Source: Orbaceae bacterium lpD01
GTDB lineage: Bacteria > Pseudomonadota > Gammaproteobacteria > Enterobacterales > Orbaceae
Length of the DNA stretch: 64,000 nt
Assembly: GCA_036251705.1 (NCBI GenBank)
Contig: CP133959.1
Span: 868,001-932,000, forward strand
Direction of reading: 5' to 3'
A model generated the notes under the pieces. It was not told the DNA's origin. It worked only from the letters and a program-made list of their open reading frames with translations, and did not search any database. Positions 46,354 to 55,411 of this stretch are shown piece after piece. Within the stretch, counting starts at the first letter, position 1; each line of letters opens with the position of its first letter. Made by a program: the position numbers and the translations under genes.

Positions 46354-47378
46354 AACCGTTAATTCCGAATACTTTTGGATTGTCTGTCTATGCTAAACAG
46401 GTAGAGACGGCAACCTCTGTCGCTCAGTTATTTCAGTACTGGCAGCGAGCGAAAGCACAAAATTTGCCGGTTCTGATTTTGGGACAAGGTAGCAATACGC
46501 TTTTTACCTCTGATTTTGATGGTGTGGTGATCTTAAATCGGATCATGGGAACCGTTGTCCGTGAAACAGAGAGCCATATACTATTACACGTAGGCGCAGG
46601 TGAAAATTGGCATCAGTTAGTCGATAAAACGATTTCTGAGGGGATTAAGGGACTAGAAAATCTGGCGCTTATTCCTGGCTGTGTTGGTTCGGCGCCGATT
46701 CAAAATATTGGTGCCTATGGGGTTGAGTTTCAAAAGTTTGCCGATTATGTTGAAGTGGTTGAACTGGCTACGGGTAAAATCACCACGGTATTGGATGGTC
46801 AGTATGGTTATCGTGATAGCATTTTTAAACATCAGTATGGCGAAGGTTACGCGATTGTTTATGTCGGCCTGACATTAGCTAAACAGTGGCAGCCGGTTTT
46901 AGCCTATGGTGATTTAAAAAATTTAAATCCCGCTACGGTAACCGCACAAGAGATTTTTACTCATATTTGCCGCGTTCGACAACAAAAATTACCCGATCCT
47001 GCTGTGATGGGCAATGGCGGCAGTTTCTTTAAAAATCCGGTGGTCCCGACGGCGGTATTTGAAACCATGCGCGCCAATTATCCAAACATCCCCCATTATC
47101 CACAAGCGAGTGGCGAGATAAAGTTAGCCGCTGGCTGGCTGATCGACCAGTGTGGTTTAAAGGGCTATCAAATTGGTGGTGCCTGCGTGCATAAAGATCA
47201 AGCCTTAGTGCTGGTCAATACCCATCATCAGGCAAGCGCGCAAGATGTGGTTACATTAGCACGTTATGTGCGTAACCGTGTGGCGGAAAAATTTTCGGTT
47301 TGGTTAGAGCCTGAAATTCGTTTTATGGGTAAAGTCGGTGAAATTGATGCCGTTAAATTATTAGCACAGGACTCTTAA
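46350..47378 (+). CDS. murB: UDP-N-acetylenolpyruvoylglucosamine reductase
   Basis: FAD- and NADPH-dependent reductase that completes UDP-N-acetylmuramate for peptidoglycan synthesis. The FAD-binding motif [10 protein letters not shown] is near residue 43, [17 protein letters not shown] near 107 is the second family block, and [11 protein letters not shown] near 226 carries the catalytic serine. The 342-residue type I length fits E. coli MurB. It overlaps tex by four bases (ATGA) and is followed by birA after nine, and the murB-birA pair is conserved in enterobacteria. Confidence 0.96.
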   Translation: MKPLIPNTFGLSVYAKQVETATSVAQLFQYWQRAKAQNLPVLILGQGSNTLFTSDFDGVVILNRIMGTVVRETESHILLHVGAGENWHQLVDKTISEGIKGLENLALIPGCVGSAPIQNIGAYGVEFQKFADYVEVVELATGKITTVLDGQYGYRDSIFKHQYGEGYAIVYVGLTLAKQWQPVLAYGDLKNLNPATVTAQEIFTHICRVRQQKLPDPAVMGNGGSFFKNPVVPTAVFETMRANYPNIPHYPQASGEIKLAAGWLIDQCGLKGYQIGGACVHKDQALVLVNTHHQASAQDVVTLARYVRNRVAEKFSVWLEPEIRFMGKVGEIDAVKLLAQDS

Positions 47379-47387
47379 GAGAGGGTT

Positions 47388-48347
47388 ATGAAAGATTTAA
47401 GCCAACCGTTAAAATTAGTTGAAATGTTATCTGATGGTGAGTTTCATTCTGGTGAAGAGCTGGGCGCCATATTGGGGATGTCGCGTGCCGGCATTAACAA
47501 GCATATTAAAACGCTCCGAAGTTGGGGGATTAATCTATCATCAGTACAAAGCAAAGGCTATAAATTAGACTATCCGCTACAGCTGCTCAATGAACAAAAA
47601 ATTAAACGCTATTGTGCGGATATCAATTCAACTAACTTTTCGCTTATCCCGGTGATTGATTCAACGAATCAATATCTGCTCGACAGAATTAATCAGCTCG
47701 ACTCTGGCGCAGTGTGTGTGGCTGAATATCAAGAAAATGGTCGCGGACGTCGTGGTCGTCAATGGTTTTCACCTTTTGGCGCCAATCTCTATCTATCGAT
47801 GTACTGGCGTTTTGAGCAAGGTCCTGCCGCTGCAATGGGGCTCAGTTTGGCTGTCGGTATTGTTATCGCGAAAGTCTTAAGTGCTATTTCTGGGAAAAAC
47901 GTACGGGTAAAATGGCCCAATGATCTCTATCTTGACGATAAAAAATTAGCCGGTATTTTAGTTGAGATGATTGGTCGTACCGGAGATAGTGCGCATGTTG
48001 TGATCGGTGCGGGCATTAATTTAGCTATGCACTATCCTGATCAACAGGTGGTTAATCAGCAGTGGGCTAATTTAGGGGTTATTAACCGTAATGAGTTAGT
48101 CGGCATGTTGATGTGTAGCATGAAAGATATGCTGGTTGAGTTTGAACAAAACGGTTTAGCGCATTTTATGCGCGATTGGCAACGATTAGATAACTTTTTG
48201 GATAGACCGGTCAAATTACTGATTGGCGATCAAGTGATTAATGGCATAGCGCGTGGTATTGATGAACGAGGTGCTTTATTACTTGAACAACATGGTGAAC
48301 TGAAGGCTTTTATTGGCGGTGAAATCTCACTACGCATAGCGGATTAA
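47388..48347 (+). CDS. birA: Biotin-protein ligase and biotin operon repressor BirA
   Basis: Attaches biotin to acetyl-CoA carboxylase BCCP, and as a dimer with biotinoyl-AMP represses the biotin operon. The N-terminal winged helix is present (residues about 1-60, GEELGAILGMSRAGINKHIKTL), so the repressor function is likely retained. The adenylation loop GRGRRGRQWFSP (near residue 115) and KWPNDLYLDDKKLAGIL (near 180) mark the catalytic domain; a C-terminal SH3-like domain follows. Length 319 matches E. coli BirA (321). SD AGAGGG precedes the ATG. Confidence 0.95.
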   Translation: MKDLSQPLKLVEMLSDGEFHSGEELGAILGMSRAGINKHIKTLRSWGINLSSVQSKGYKLDYPLQLLNEQKIKRYCADINSTNFSLIPVIDSTNQYLLDRINQLDSGAVCVAEYQENGRGRRGRQWFSPFGANLYLSMYWRFEQGPAAAMGLSLAVGIVIAKVLSAISGKNVRVKWPNDLYLDDKKLAGILVEMIGRTGDSAHVVIGAGINLAMHYPDQQVVNQQWANLGVINRNELVGMLMCSMKDMLVEFEQNGLAHFMRDWQRLDNFLDRPVKLLIGDQVINGIARGIDERGALLLEQHGELKAFIGGEISLRIAD

Positions 48348-48502
48348 GATTGCCGCCGCAGACGGATCTAATTGAGCGAAGGTAAACAGCCAAACGTGAT
48401 TGATGGCATCCATCTTCACTTTTTTATTGATTCGCGCGGTGATAGGGTCTATTTTAGAATAATATCGCGTTTGTTATCGTCCTTCTGACCCTATTCGGCG
48501 GT

Positions 48503-48742
48503 TTAATGATGGCAGATTCGATCCGGATTAACGGTAAAGTGATCTTCGGCAACGGTTTTGAATTTTCCTTTTGCCTTTAAAAATGCGATCAACTGCGCTG
48601 CGTTCATCGCCGATTTGGAACAGGTATGAAAGGTGGCATCAGCACCGAATTTGGCATTGATTGCAGCTAATAGTGATTGTTCATCCGCATAGCTCTGCGC
48701 TTGCATCATAGCGAGTACTTCATGTCCGTGAATGGATGTCAT
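48503..48742 (-). CDS. yecH: YecH-family putative metal-binding protein
   Basis: A 79-residue protein nearly colinear with E. coli YecH (DUF2492): N-terminal SIHGHEVLAMM, FHTCS in the middle, KGKF and a C-terminal ICHH. The conserved histidines and cysteines suggest a metal site, but no function has been established. It is a lone gene converging on birA and divergent from yfcZ, with a promoter presumably in the 377-base gap. Confidence 0.88.
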   Translation of the reverse strand: MTSIHGHEVLAMMQAQSYADEQSLLAAINAKFGADATFHTCSKSAMNAAQLIAFLKAKGKFKTVAEDHFTVNPDRICHH

Positions 48743-49119
48743 TGGTGACCTCTTATTGAATGAGATAAAAATGGCCTAGTATGCACCGGTTTACTGGTTA
48801 TCGTGACCTATTTTAATCTATTATCACGAATCATCAAACGTTAAATAGCTGCTTTATTGTTTAAGTCATTCGCAAAAATGAGCGGCTTAAAGTAACAACA
48901 TAACAGAGACTAGGCTAAAATCTATTCAGCTTAGCTAGCTTGAAATTGAAATAAATGAACCTATTATAGTAGACAAGCACAATAAATATAAATTATTCAT
49001 CAACAAGATAAACAAATCCTACAATTGTTGGTTATAATAAAAACGGTGTAAGATGGCATGTTGAGAGCCAGATAGACGATCAACGTCATCTTGATAATCA
49101 GATTACTGAGGAGATAGCT
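48743..49119. other. Divergent yecH/yfcZ control region
   Basis: 377 bases of AT-rich DNA without a gene. A perfect TATAAT at 49033-49038 on the plus strand is a likely -10 element for yfcZ, although no good -35 element is visible. SD GAGGAGA is found just before the yfcZ ATG. I see no strong repeats. Confidence 0.45.
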
Positions 49120-49416
49120 ATGTCAGATCCATTGAAGAAGTGTAAAGCGAACGAAACCGCGGCTTGTTGTTGTGTTGATGTTGGGACGATTATTGATAAT
49201 GATGAATCTGAAGCCTCAATTGAGCAAGTTTTTGCGACTGAGCAAGAAGCAAAAGCTTTTTTAGTGACATTAACCGAAAAAGCAAAAGAGATTGAATCTG
49301 ATCCTTGCCAAATCGACAGCCTGATTGAAAAAACCGCCAACGGTTATGTCGTCACGGCAAAATTTACTTTTAGTTGTGGTGCGGAAAGCCTGATTTTCCA
49401 GCTTGGTTTACGTTAA
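49120..49416 (+). CDS. yfcZ: YfcZ/YiiS-family protein (DUF406)
   Basis: A 98-residue cysteine-rich small protein that follows E. coli YfcZ closely: ETAACCCVDVGTIIDN at the start, a central IESDPCQI and the C-terminal FSCGAESLIFQLGLR. The cysteine triplet and the two later cysteines could bind metal or form disulfides, but function is unknown. It is 11 bases upstream of sixA. In E. coli the same two genes flank the beta-oxidation pair fadI-fadJ. Confidence 0.9.
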   Translation: MSDPLKKCKANETAACCCVDVGTIIDNDESEASIEQVFATEQEAKAFLVTLTEKAKEIESDPCQIDSLIEKTANGYVVTAKFTFSCGAESLIFQLGLR

Positions 49417-49427
49417 TCAATCGCGCC

Positions 49428-49886
49428 ATGAAAGTCTATATTATGCGTCACGGTGAGGCGGGATATCACGCTTTATCTGACGCCGATAGAGCCTTAACCG
49501 ATTATGGGGTAGAGCAGAGCCGAGCTGCAGCGTTGTGGCTAAAATCACAATCAATTCAGCTGGATTATGCTTTAGTGAGTCCCTATTTACGCGCTAAGCA
49601 AACCTTTGAGGCTGTTTCTGGTATCATGCCGATTCATCATGTTGAAACCTGTGATGCTTTAACGCCGGATGGATCAAGCCAGTTTATTGCTGACTATTTA
49701 TCGATTCTGGCGACCAAACAGTGGCAGTCCGTCTTGATTGTGTCACATTTACCTTTAGTCGGTTACTTAGTGAATGAACTCTGTCCGGCAGTGACACCAC
49801 CGATGTTTGCGACGGCCTCGATAGCCTGCGTGACACTATCTGCTGAGGGCAAAGGGGAGTTAGTGTGGCAGCACCGCGTGGCCTAA
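49428..49886 (+). CDS. sixA: Phosphohistidine phosphatase SixA
   Basis: Histidine phosphatase with the RHG signature at residues 7-9 (MRHGEAG), so the nucleophile is His8, as in E. coli. E. coli SixA removes phosphate from the NPr protein of the nitrogen-related PTS and earlier was linked to ArcB. The C-terminal SHLPLVGYLVNEL holds the second catalytic histidine. The frame begins at 49374 inside yfcZ, but the ATG at 49428 is the family start, giving 152 residues. The end overlaps the recB start by 22 bases. Confidence 0.93.
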   Translation: MKVYIMRHGEAGYHALSDADRALTDYGVEQSRAAALWLKSQSIQLDYALVSPYLRAKQTFEAVSGIMPIHHVETCDALTPDGSSQFIADYLSILATKQWQSVLIVSHLPLVGYLVNELCPAVTPPMFATASIACVTLSAEGKGELVWQHRVA

Positions 49887-52800
49887 TATCAAGCGACGCG
49901 CCACAGATCTTATCTCCGATGCGGGTTCCTTTGGTTGGTCGCTCACTCATCGAAGCCTCGGCCGGAACCGGCAAAACCTATACCTTATCTCTACTCTATT
50001 TGCGTTTATTATTGGGTATTGGCGAGCAAGCTTATCCCCGCGCCTTAACGGTTGACCAAATTCTGGTCGTCACCTTTACCCAAGCGGCAACCGAAGAGCT
50101 GCGTTATCGTATTCGCGAAAATATTCACCAATTGCGTATTGCTTGTCTGCGTGGATTTCATACTGATCCGCTTTATCAGGATTTATTAGCGTTAATTGAC
50201 GATAGGCACTATGCGGCGCAGACGTTACTTTTTGCTGAGCAGCAGATGGATGAGGCGGCAATCTATACCATTCACGGATTTTGTCAGCGCGTACTCAATA
50301 CCCATGCTTTTGAGTCAGGGGTTCTTTTTGAACAAACCTTAATTCAAGATGAAAGCCAGTTAAGATTGCAAGTCACGCAGGATTTTTGGCGGCGATTTTT
50401 CTATCCGTTATCGACTGATTTGGCTCGCGTAATTTTGCAAATTTGGCCAAATCCTAGCGCCTTACTGTCGGATATTACCCGTTATTTGTATCATGATTCA
50501 CGTTTGAGTCAATCGGTCAGTCAACAGCCGATTGCGGAGCTGATGGCCACTTTTCATCACGACAAGATTGCCAAAATTACTCAAGTAAAATTAGCCTGGC
50601 AACAATATCGGGCGGAAATTGAGCCTACATTAATGGCCTCTGATATTAATAAACGATCCTATTCAAGCCGTAATGTGGCTAATTGGTTGATGCAGATTGA
50701 TCGGTGGGCCGATACGCCGACCCAAGATTATCAACTAGCCGATAAACTGAGTCAGTTTAGCCAAACGGTACTGACTGAAAAGAGTCAGCAGCGCCCGCCA
50801 ACGCATCGACTATTTGAATTAATTGACCGCTTATGTCGTGAGTCTTTTAATTTAAAACAGCGACTATTATTACCGATTGTCGATGGGATAAAACACGGCT
50901 TACGTCAGGAAAAATTACAGCGTGCCGAAATGGGTTTTGATGATCTGTTGGCACAACTTCACCAAGCTTTAATCCTGCAACAGCAAGGGGGACTCTCTGA
51001 TGCGCTCGCCAAACGCTATCCGGTGGCGATGATTGATGAGTTTCAAGATACTGATCCGATGCAATACCAAATATTTGATCGCATTTATATGCATCGTCAG
51101 CAAACCGGGCTACTGTTTATTGGTGATCCCAAGCAGGCGATTTACGGTTTTCGTGGCGCCGATATTTTTACCTATATCCAGGCTAAGTCGAATGTGGATA
51201 ACTATTTTACCATGGAGACAAACTGGCGCTCCAGTGCTGAGATGGTGACGGCTGTCAATCAACTTTTTCAGCAGCAACATGATCCCTTTATTTTCAGTCA
51301 AATTCCCTTTATGCCGATAAAGTCAGCGGCACGTAACCAAACCAAGCAGATTGAGGTAAAAGATAACACCATTGCCGCCATGCAGTGCTATTTTTTACCT
51401 GAATCAGTCTCTACAGTTAACGACTACCAGCGTGAAAGTGCCGCTTATTGTGCCCAGCAGATTTGCCAATGGCTCTGCGCCGGTGAGCAGCAGCAGGCAT
51501 GGCTGATCGACTCACCTGACGTACGTCGGCCGATTGGCTCTGCGGATATTGCGATTCTGGTCAGAACCAGCCATGAAGCTGAGATTATTCAGCAAGCGCT
51601 CACTGAACGCGGTATCCGCAGTGTTTATTTCTCTAATCGTCGTAGTGTTTTTGAGTCACCGCAAGCGAAAGAGTTGTTGTGGTTATTACAAGCGATTGAG
51701 TATCCGGAGAATATGCGTTATGTGCATACCGCTTTAGCAACGCAGCTACTTGCCGGCAATATGGCTGATATGGATAATTACCATGAAGATCAGGATAGAT
51801 TTGAAGATATTATCGAAGAGTTTCAGCAGTATCGTGATTGTTGGCGCCATTTTGGAGTTCTGGCGATGTTACGGCAAATCATGGCGCGCCGGCAGATTGC
51901 TGAAAATATTTTAGCGCAAGCCGACGGTGAACGGATCCTGACCGATATGATGCATTTAGGTGAGTTATTGCAGACGGCGTCAGAAGAGCTCGATAGTCAA
52001 CCTGCGCTATTACGTTGGCTTACCAAACAAATTCAACAGCCCGATCCCAATTTAGAAAATCAGCAACAGCGCCTTGAGAGTGATGAAAATCTCGTCAAGA
52101 TTATGACGATCCATAAATCAAAAGGACTCGAATATCCGATTGTTTTCTTACCATTTATTTGTCATCATCGAGCCAGCGATAAATCTAGCTATCATGATCG
52201 CAGCAGTTATGCGTTGACGTTAGCCAGTCCGGATGATGCTGAGGCTAAAACGCTGATAGAGGAAGAGCGTTTAGCCGAAGATTTACGTTTACTGTATGTG
52301 GCACTGACCCGCGCAATCTACTATTGTGGTATTGGGGTCGCCGGGCTGAAAGCACGAGGTAGTCAAAATACCCAGTTGCATCAAACGGCTTTAGGTTATT
52401 TAGTTCAACAAGGCCAGGAGGGCGATTATTCACTCTTCCAGCAGCAGGTTATGCAACTCTCTGTATGGCATAGCGAATCATCAAAGTTGCATGATGTAAC
52501 GCCAATGCGATTATCGACGCCACAGGCTGAACCTGCGCAGATTGCTGCGAATCAATTTAAACGCCAGTTAGCCGATCGTTGGCGGGTAACCAGTTATTCT
52601 GGCTTGCAGCAGTCGTATGGTGTATTGGGCGAGACGCCGCTAGTTGAAAGCTTAGTACCGGTGTTTGATGTTGAAGCGCGCGTTACAGACTCGGTTGATG
52701 GGCCGGATACTGACTTACAATTAGCGCCAGCACAAAGTACGTCATCGCCATTATCCATGCATGTTTTTCCAAAGGGTGCTCATGTCGGCACATTACTCCA

Positions 52801-53464
52801 TAGTTTAATGGAAACCATCGATTTTACTCAGCCCGATAAAGAAAGTGTATTACCGCCATTATTGACTCGACTTAATCTTTCGGCAGACTGGTATGAGGTG
52901 CTGTCGTTTTGGCTGGATGACGTATTACACACGCCACTTTCTGACGATGGTTTGACCCTAAGTCAGATTTCTCATGATCAGAAATTAATTGAATTACAGT
53001 TTTATCTGCCTATCCGTCATTTACTCTCAGCAAAACAGCTGGATCAGTTATGTAAAACCTACGATCCTTTATCTCAGCAGTGCCGTCAACTGGACTTTGC
53101 TGATGTTGAGGGGATGCTGAAAGGATTTATCGATTTAGTCTTTGAGTGGCAGGGCCGCTTTTATATCTTAGATTATAAATCCAACTGGTTAGGTGACAAC
53201 TTGGCAGCTTATTCACCCGATGCGATAAAACAGGCGATGTGTGAGCATCGTTATGATTTACAATATCAATTATATACATTAGCCCTGCATCGCTATTTAC
53301 GCCAGCGTATTGCCGATTATGATTACGAGTGTCATTTTGGTGGCATCTATTATCTTTTCTTTCGCGGTATGACACCTTCATTACCACAAAATGGTCTTTT
53401 CTTTCACCGTCCCCAGATTAAATTTATAGAGTCGTTGGACCAACTTTTTGGAACGAGTCATTAA
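49865..53464 (+). CDS. recB: Exodeoxyribonuclease V beta subunit RecB
   Basis: Helicase-nuclease of RecBCD, which processes double-strand breaks, loads RecA and degrades foreign linear DNA. Walker A ASAGTGKT with lysine 37, DEFQDTDPMQYQIF near residue 393, HKSKGLEYPIVF near 751 and the C-terminal nuclease with GMLKGFIDLVF and DYKSNW near 1100-1110 are all intact. Length 1199 is near E. coli RecB (1180). The GTG start at 49865 has a strong GGGGAG five bases upstream, inside sixA. Adjacent recC, recD and ptrA, next to recB in E. coli, are missing here and should lie elsewhere. Confidence 0.96.
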   Translation: MAAPRGLISSDAPQILSPMRVPLVGRSLIEASAGTGKTYTLSLLYLRLLLGIGEQAYPRALTVDQILVVTFTQAATEELRYRIRENIHQLRIACLRGFHTDPLYQDLLALIDDRHYAAQTLLFAEQQMDEAAIYTIHGFCQRVLNTHAFESGVLFEQTLIQDESQLRLQVTQDFWRRFFYPLSTDLARVILQIWPNPSALLSDITRYLYHDSRLSQSVSQQPIAELMATFHHDKIAKITQVKLAWQQYRAEIEPTLMASDINKRSYSSRNVANWLMQIDRWADTPTQDYQLADKLSQFSQTVLTEKSQQRPPTHRLFELIDRLCRESFNLKQRLLLPIVDGIKHGLRQEKLQRAEMGFDDLLAQLHQALILQQQGGLSDALAKRYPVAMIDEFQDTDPMQYQIFDRIYMHRQQTGLLFIGDPKQAIYGFRGADIFTYIQAKSNVDNYFTMETNWRSSAEMVTAVNQLFQQQHDPFIFSQIPFMPIKSAARNQTKQIEVKDNTIAAMQCYFLPESVSTVNDYQRESAAYCAQQICQWLCAGEQQQAWLIDSPDVRRPIGSADIAILVRTSHEAEIIQQALTERGIRSVYFSNRRSVFESPQAKELLWLLQAIEYPENMRYVHTALATQLLAGNMADMDNYHEDQDRFEDIIEEFQQYRDCWRHFGVLAMLRQIMARRQIAENILAQADGERILTDMMHLGELLQTASEELDSQPALLRWLTKQIQQPDPNLENQQQRLESDENLVKIMTIHKSKGLEYPIVFLPFICHHRASDKSSYHDRSSYALTLASPDDAEAKTLIEEERLAEDLRLLYVALTRAIYYCGIGVAGLKARGSQNTQLHQTALGYLVQQGQEGDYSLFQQQVMQLSVWHSESSKLHDVTPMRLSTPQAEPAQIAANQFKRQLADRWRVTSYSGLQQSYGVLGETPLVESLVPVFDVEARVTDSVDGPDTDLQLAPAQSTSSPLSMHVFPKGAHVGTLLHSLMETIDFTQPDKESVLPPLLTRLNLSADWYEVLSFWLDDVLHTPLSDDGLTLSQISHDQKLIELQFYLPIRHLLSAKQLDQLCKTYDPLSQQCRQLDFADVEGMLKGFIDLVFEWQGRFYILDYKSNWLGDNLAAYSPDAIKQAMCEHRYDLQYQLYTLALHRYLRQRIADYDYECHFGGIYYLFFRGMTPSLPQNGLFFHRPQIKFIESLDQLFGTSH

Positions 53465-53588
53465 TTTGATTTTTCATTTAATATCAATGTGTTACGTTTT
53501 TATTTGCGGATTTATCTACCTAGTTTATTTTTTCATCACTGTTTATATCAATTAATTTTTCGATTCTACTATTCAAAAATATTATTTT

Positions 53589-53613
53589 GTGGTAAAAAGT
53601 GGGATAAAGTGGT
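53589..53613 (+). promoter_or_regulatory. MraZ operator of the dcw cluster
   Basis: Three direct repeats GTGGT, GTGGG and GTGGT begin at 53589, 53599 and 53609, exactly 10 bases apart. MraZ of E. coli binds TGGGN-type repeats separated by five bases upstream of its own gene and represses the cluster. The array is 43 bases before the mraZ start codon. A TACTAT at 53567-53572 upstream is a possible -10 element. Confidence 0.82.
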
Positions 53614-53655
53614 GAACCCATGCTTTACTCATGATAAGTAGGTTTGAAAGGAATT

Positions 53656-54102
53656 ATGTTTAGAGGTACAACAACCATTAATCTCGATAATAAAGGACGT
53701 TTGGCTATCCCCACACGTCATCGGGATGCTTTGATGAGTGGTTTAGTTTGTACTATCGATCTCTATCAGTCTTGCCTGCTGCTCTATCCTTTGTCTGAAT
53801 GGGAAATTATTGAGCAAAAACTTTCTGTTTTATCTTCGATGGATCCTATTGAACGACGTATCCAGCGTCTGTTGCTGGGTCATGCCTGTGAATGTCAAAT
53901 GGATAATGCGGGCAGGATTCTTGTGCCCGCAACACTCAGGCAGCATGCCAAATTGAATAAAACGATCATGCTGGTTGGGCAGTTGAATAAATTTGAGCTT
54001 TGGGATGAAACGATGTGGTATCAACAGATTGAAGAAGATCTGCTGATTGTACCCGCCGATATGGAAAGATTATCGGATAAACTGAAAAATTTAGCTATTT
54101 AA
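53656..54102 (+). CDS. mraZ: Transcriptional regulator MraZ
   Basis: AbrB-like ring-forming regulator of the division and cell wall cluster, which it represses. Two SpoVT/AbrB-type repeats contain [14 protein letters not shown] (residue 12) and [16 protein letters not shown] (near 84), and [17 protein letters not shown] links them, as in E. coli. The ATG at 53656 has AAAGGA six bases upstream and gives the family start MFRG; an upstream TTG adds four residues. Length 148 is normal. Its operator lies directly upstream. rsmH follows after 27 bases. Confidence 0.95.
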   Translation: MFRGTTTINLDNKGRLAIPTRHRDALMSGLVCTIDLYQSCLLLYPLSEWEIIEQKLSVLSSMDPIERRIQRLLLGHACECQMDNAGRILVPATLRQHAKLNKTIMLVGQLNKFELWDETMWYQQIEEDLLIVPADMERLSDKLKNLAI

Positions 54103-54129
54103 CTATATTAATATTAACTTGGAATTTGA

Positions 54130-55062
54130 ATGACGTCATTTCAGCATATCACCGTTCTATTAAATGAAGCCGTTGATGCTTTAAATATTAAGCCGGCAGG
54201 TATTTATATCGATGCAACGTTTGGTCGAGGTGGGCATTCAAGACTGATTTTAAGTCGACTGGCAGCACAAGGTCGATTAATTGCTATCGATCGCGATCCC
54301 TTGGCAATGGCAGCGGCGCAGCAGATTACCGATCCTCGCTTTACCTTTGTACATGGGGCTTTTTCTCAAGTGCAATCTTATGTAGAGGAACTTGAGCTGA
54401 TAGGCAAAATAGATGGGATTTTAATGGATTTAGGCGTCTCATCGCCACAGCTTGATGATGCGCAGCGTGGTTTCTCTTTTATGCGTGATGGACCGCTAGA
54501 TATGCGGATGGATACGACTAAAGGTATGTCAGCTGGTGAGTGGCTTGGTCAGGTAAGTGAAGAGGATTTAGCTTGGGTACTAAAAACCTTTGGTGAAGAG
54601 CGTTTTGCTAAACGCATAGCCCGTGCGATTGTGGAACAAAATCGTCTTGCGCTAATGACCCGCACACATGAGTTAGCACAGTTGATAGAGAAAGTCATGC
54701 CCAGAAAGGAGCGGCATAAACACCCAGCTACGCGAACATTTCAGGCTATTCGAATTTATATCAATAGTGAGCTTGAAGAGGTCGCTCAGGCATTAGCCGC
54801 CAGTGAAATGATTTTGGCCCAACAGGGTCGGTTATCGGTGATTAGCTTTCACTCTTTAGAAGATCGTATTGTTAAACAGTTTATTGCCAAACAGAGTAAA
54901 GGGCCGGATGTACCGGCAGGTTTACCTTTAACCGAAGCTCAGCTGAGTCAATATGGTGCGAAGATTTTTAAATCATTAGGTAAAGTCAAACCATCACTGG
55001 CAGAAGTCGACGCTAATCCACGTTCCCGAAGTGCCATTTTACGTATCGCTGAGAGACTTTAA
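54130..55062 (+). CDS. rsmH: 16S rRNA m4C1402 methyltransferase RsmH
   Basis: N4-methylates C1402 of 16S rRNA in the decoding centre, using S-adenosylmethionine; formerly MraW. The 310-residue protein begins [15 protein letters not shown] and contains [10 protein letters not shown] (near residue 30), the [12 protein letters not shown] (near 98) and [17 protein letters not shown] motif, and [12 protein letters not shown] near 240, the standard blocks. It is the second gene of the dcw cluster and ends six bases before ftsL. Confidence 0.97.
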   Translation: MTSFQHITVLLNEAVDALNIKPAGIYIDATFGRGGHSRLILSRLAAQGRLIAIDRDPLAMAAAQQITDPRFTFVHGAFSQVQSYVEELELIGKIDGILMDLGVSSPQLDDAQRGFSFMRDGPLDMRMDTTKGMSAGEWLGQVSEEDLAWVLKTFGEERFAKRIARAIVEQNRLALMTRTHELAQLIEKVMPRKERHKHPATRTFQAIRIYINSELEEVAQALAASEMILAQQGRLSVISFHSLEDRIVKQFIAKQSKGPDVPAGLPLTEAQLSQYGAKIFKSLGKVKPSLAEVDANPRSRSAILRIAERL

Positions 55063-55068
55063 GTACAA

Positions 55069-55404
55069 ATGAACGTCAAAAAACAACGCAGTCACAGTTT
55101 AATTTATCATATTCTTGAAGATCTCTTTCAACACTATAAATTGCCGCTGTTTTTGGTTGTGTTGATTATTATCTCTGCATCGGCAGTATTAGTGGTGACA
55201 CAAAAAACCCGTTTGCTGATCAATGAACGTGAACAACTATTATTAGAGCGTAATGTACTCGAAAATGAGTGGCGTAATCTAACCCTAGAAGAAAATGTAT
55301 TGGCTGATCAAAAACGGATTGAGCGTCAGGCCATTAATCAATTAAAAATGCAATATGTGACCGGTAAAACAGAAACGGTCATTGTACTTAAGAAGAAGTC
55401 TTAA
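55069..55404 (+). CDS. ftsL: Cell division protein FtsL
   Basis: Bitopic division protein that forms the FtsQLB complex activating FtsWI. The 111 residues have a short cytoplasmic N-terminus, one membrane segment (about residues 25-45, LPLFLVVLIIISASAVLVV) and a periplasmic coiled coil rich in Glu, Leu and Arg (REQLLLERNVLENEW). Sequence divergence is high in this family, but the position between rsmH and ftsI is diagnostic. It lies six bases after rsmH and seven before ftsI. Confidence 0.92.
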   Translation: MNVKKQRSHSLIYHILEDLFQHYKLPLFLVVLIIISASAVLVVTQKTRLLINEREQLLLERNVLENEWRNLTLEENVLADQKRIERQAINQLKMQYVTGKTETVIVLKKKS

Positions 55405-55411
55405 ATAACCA

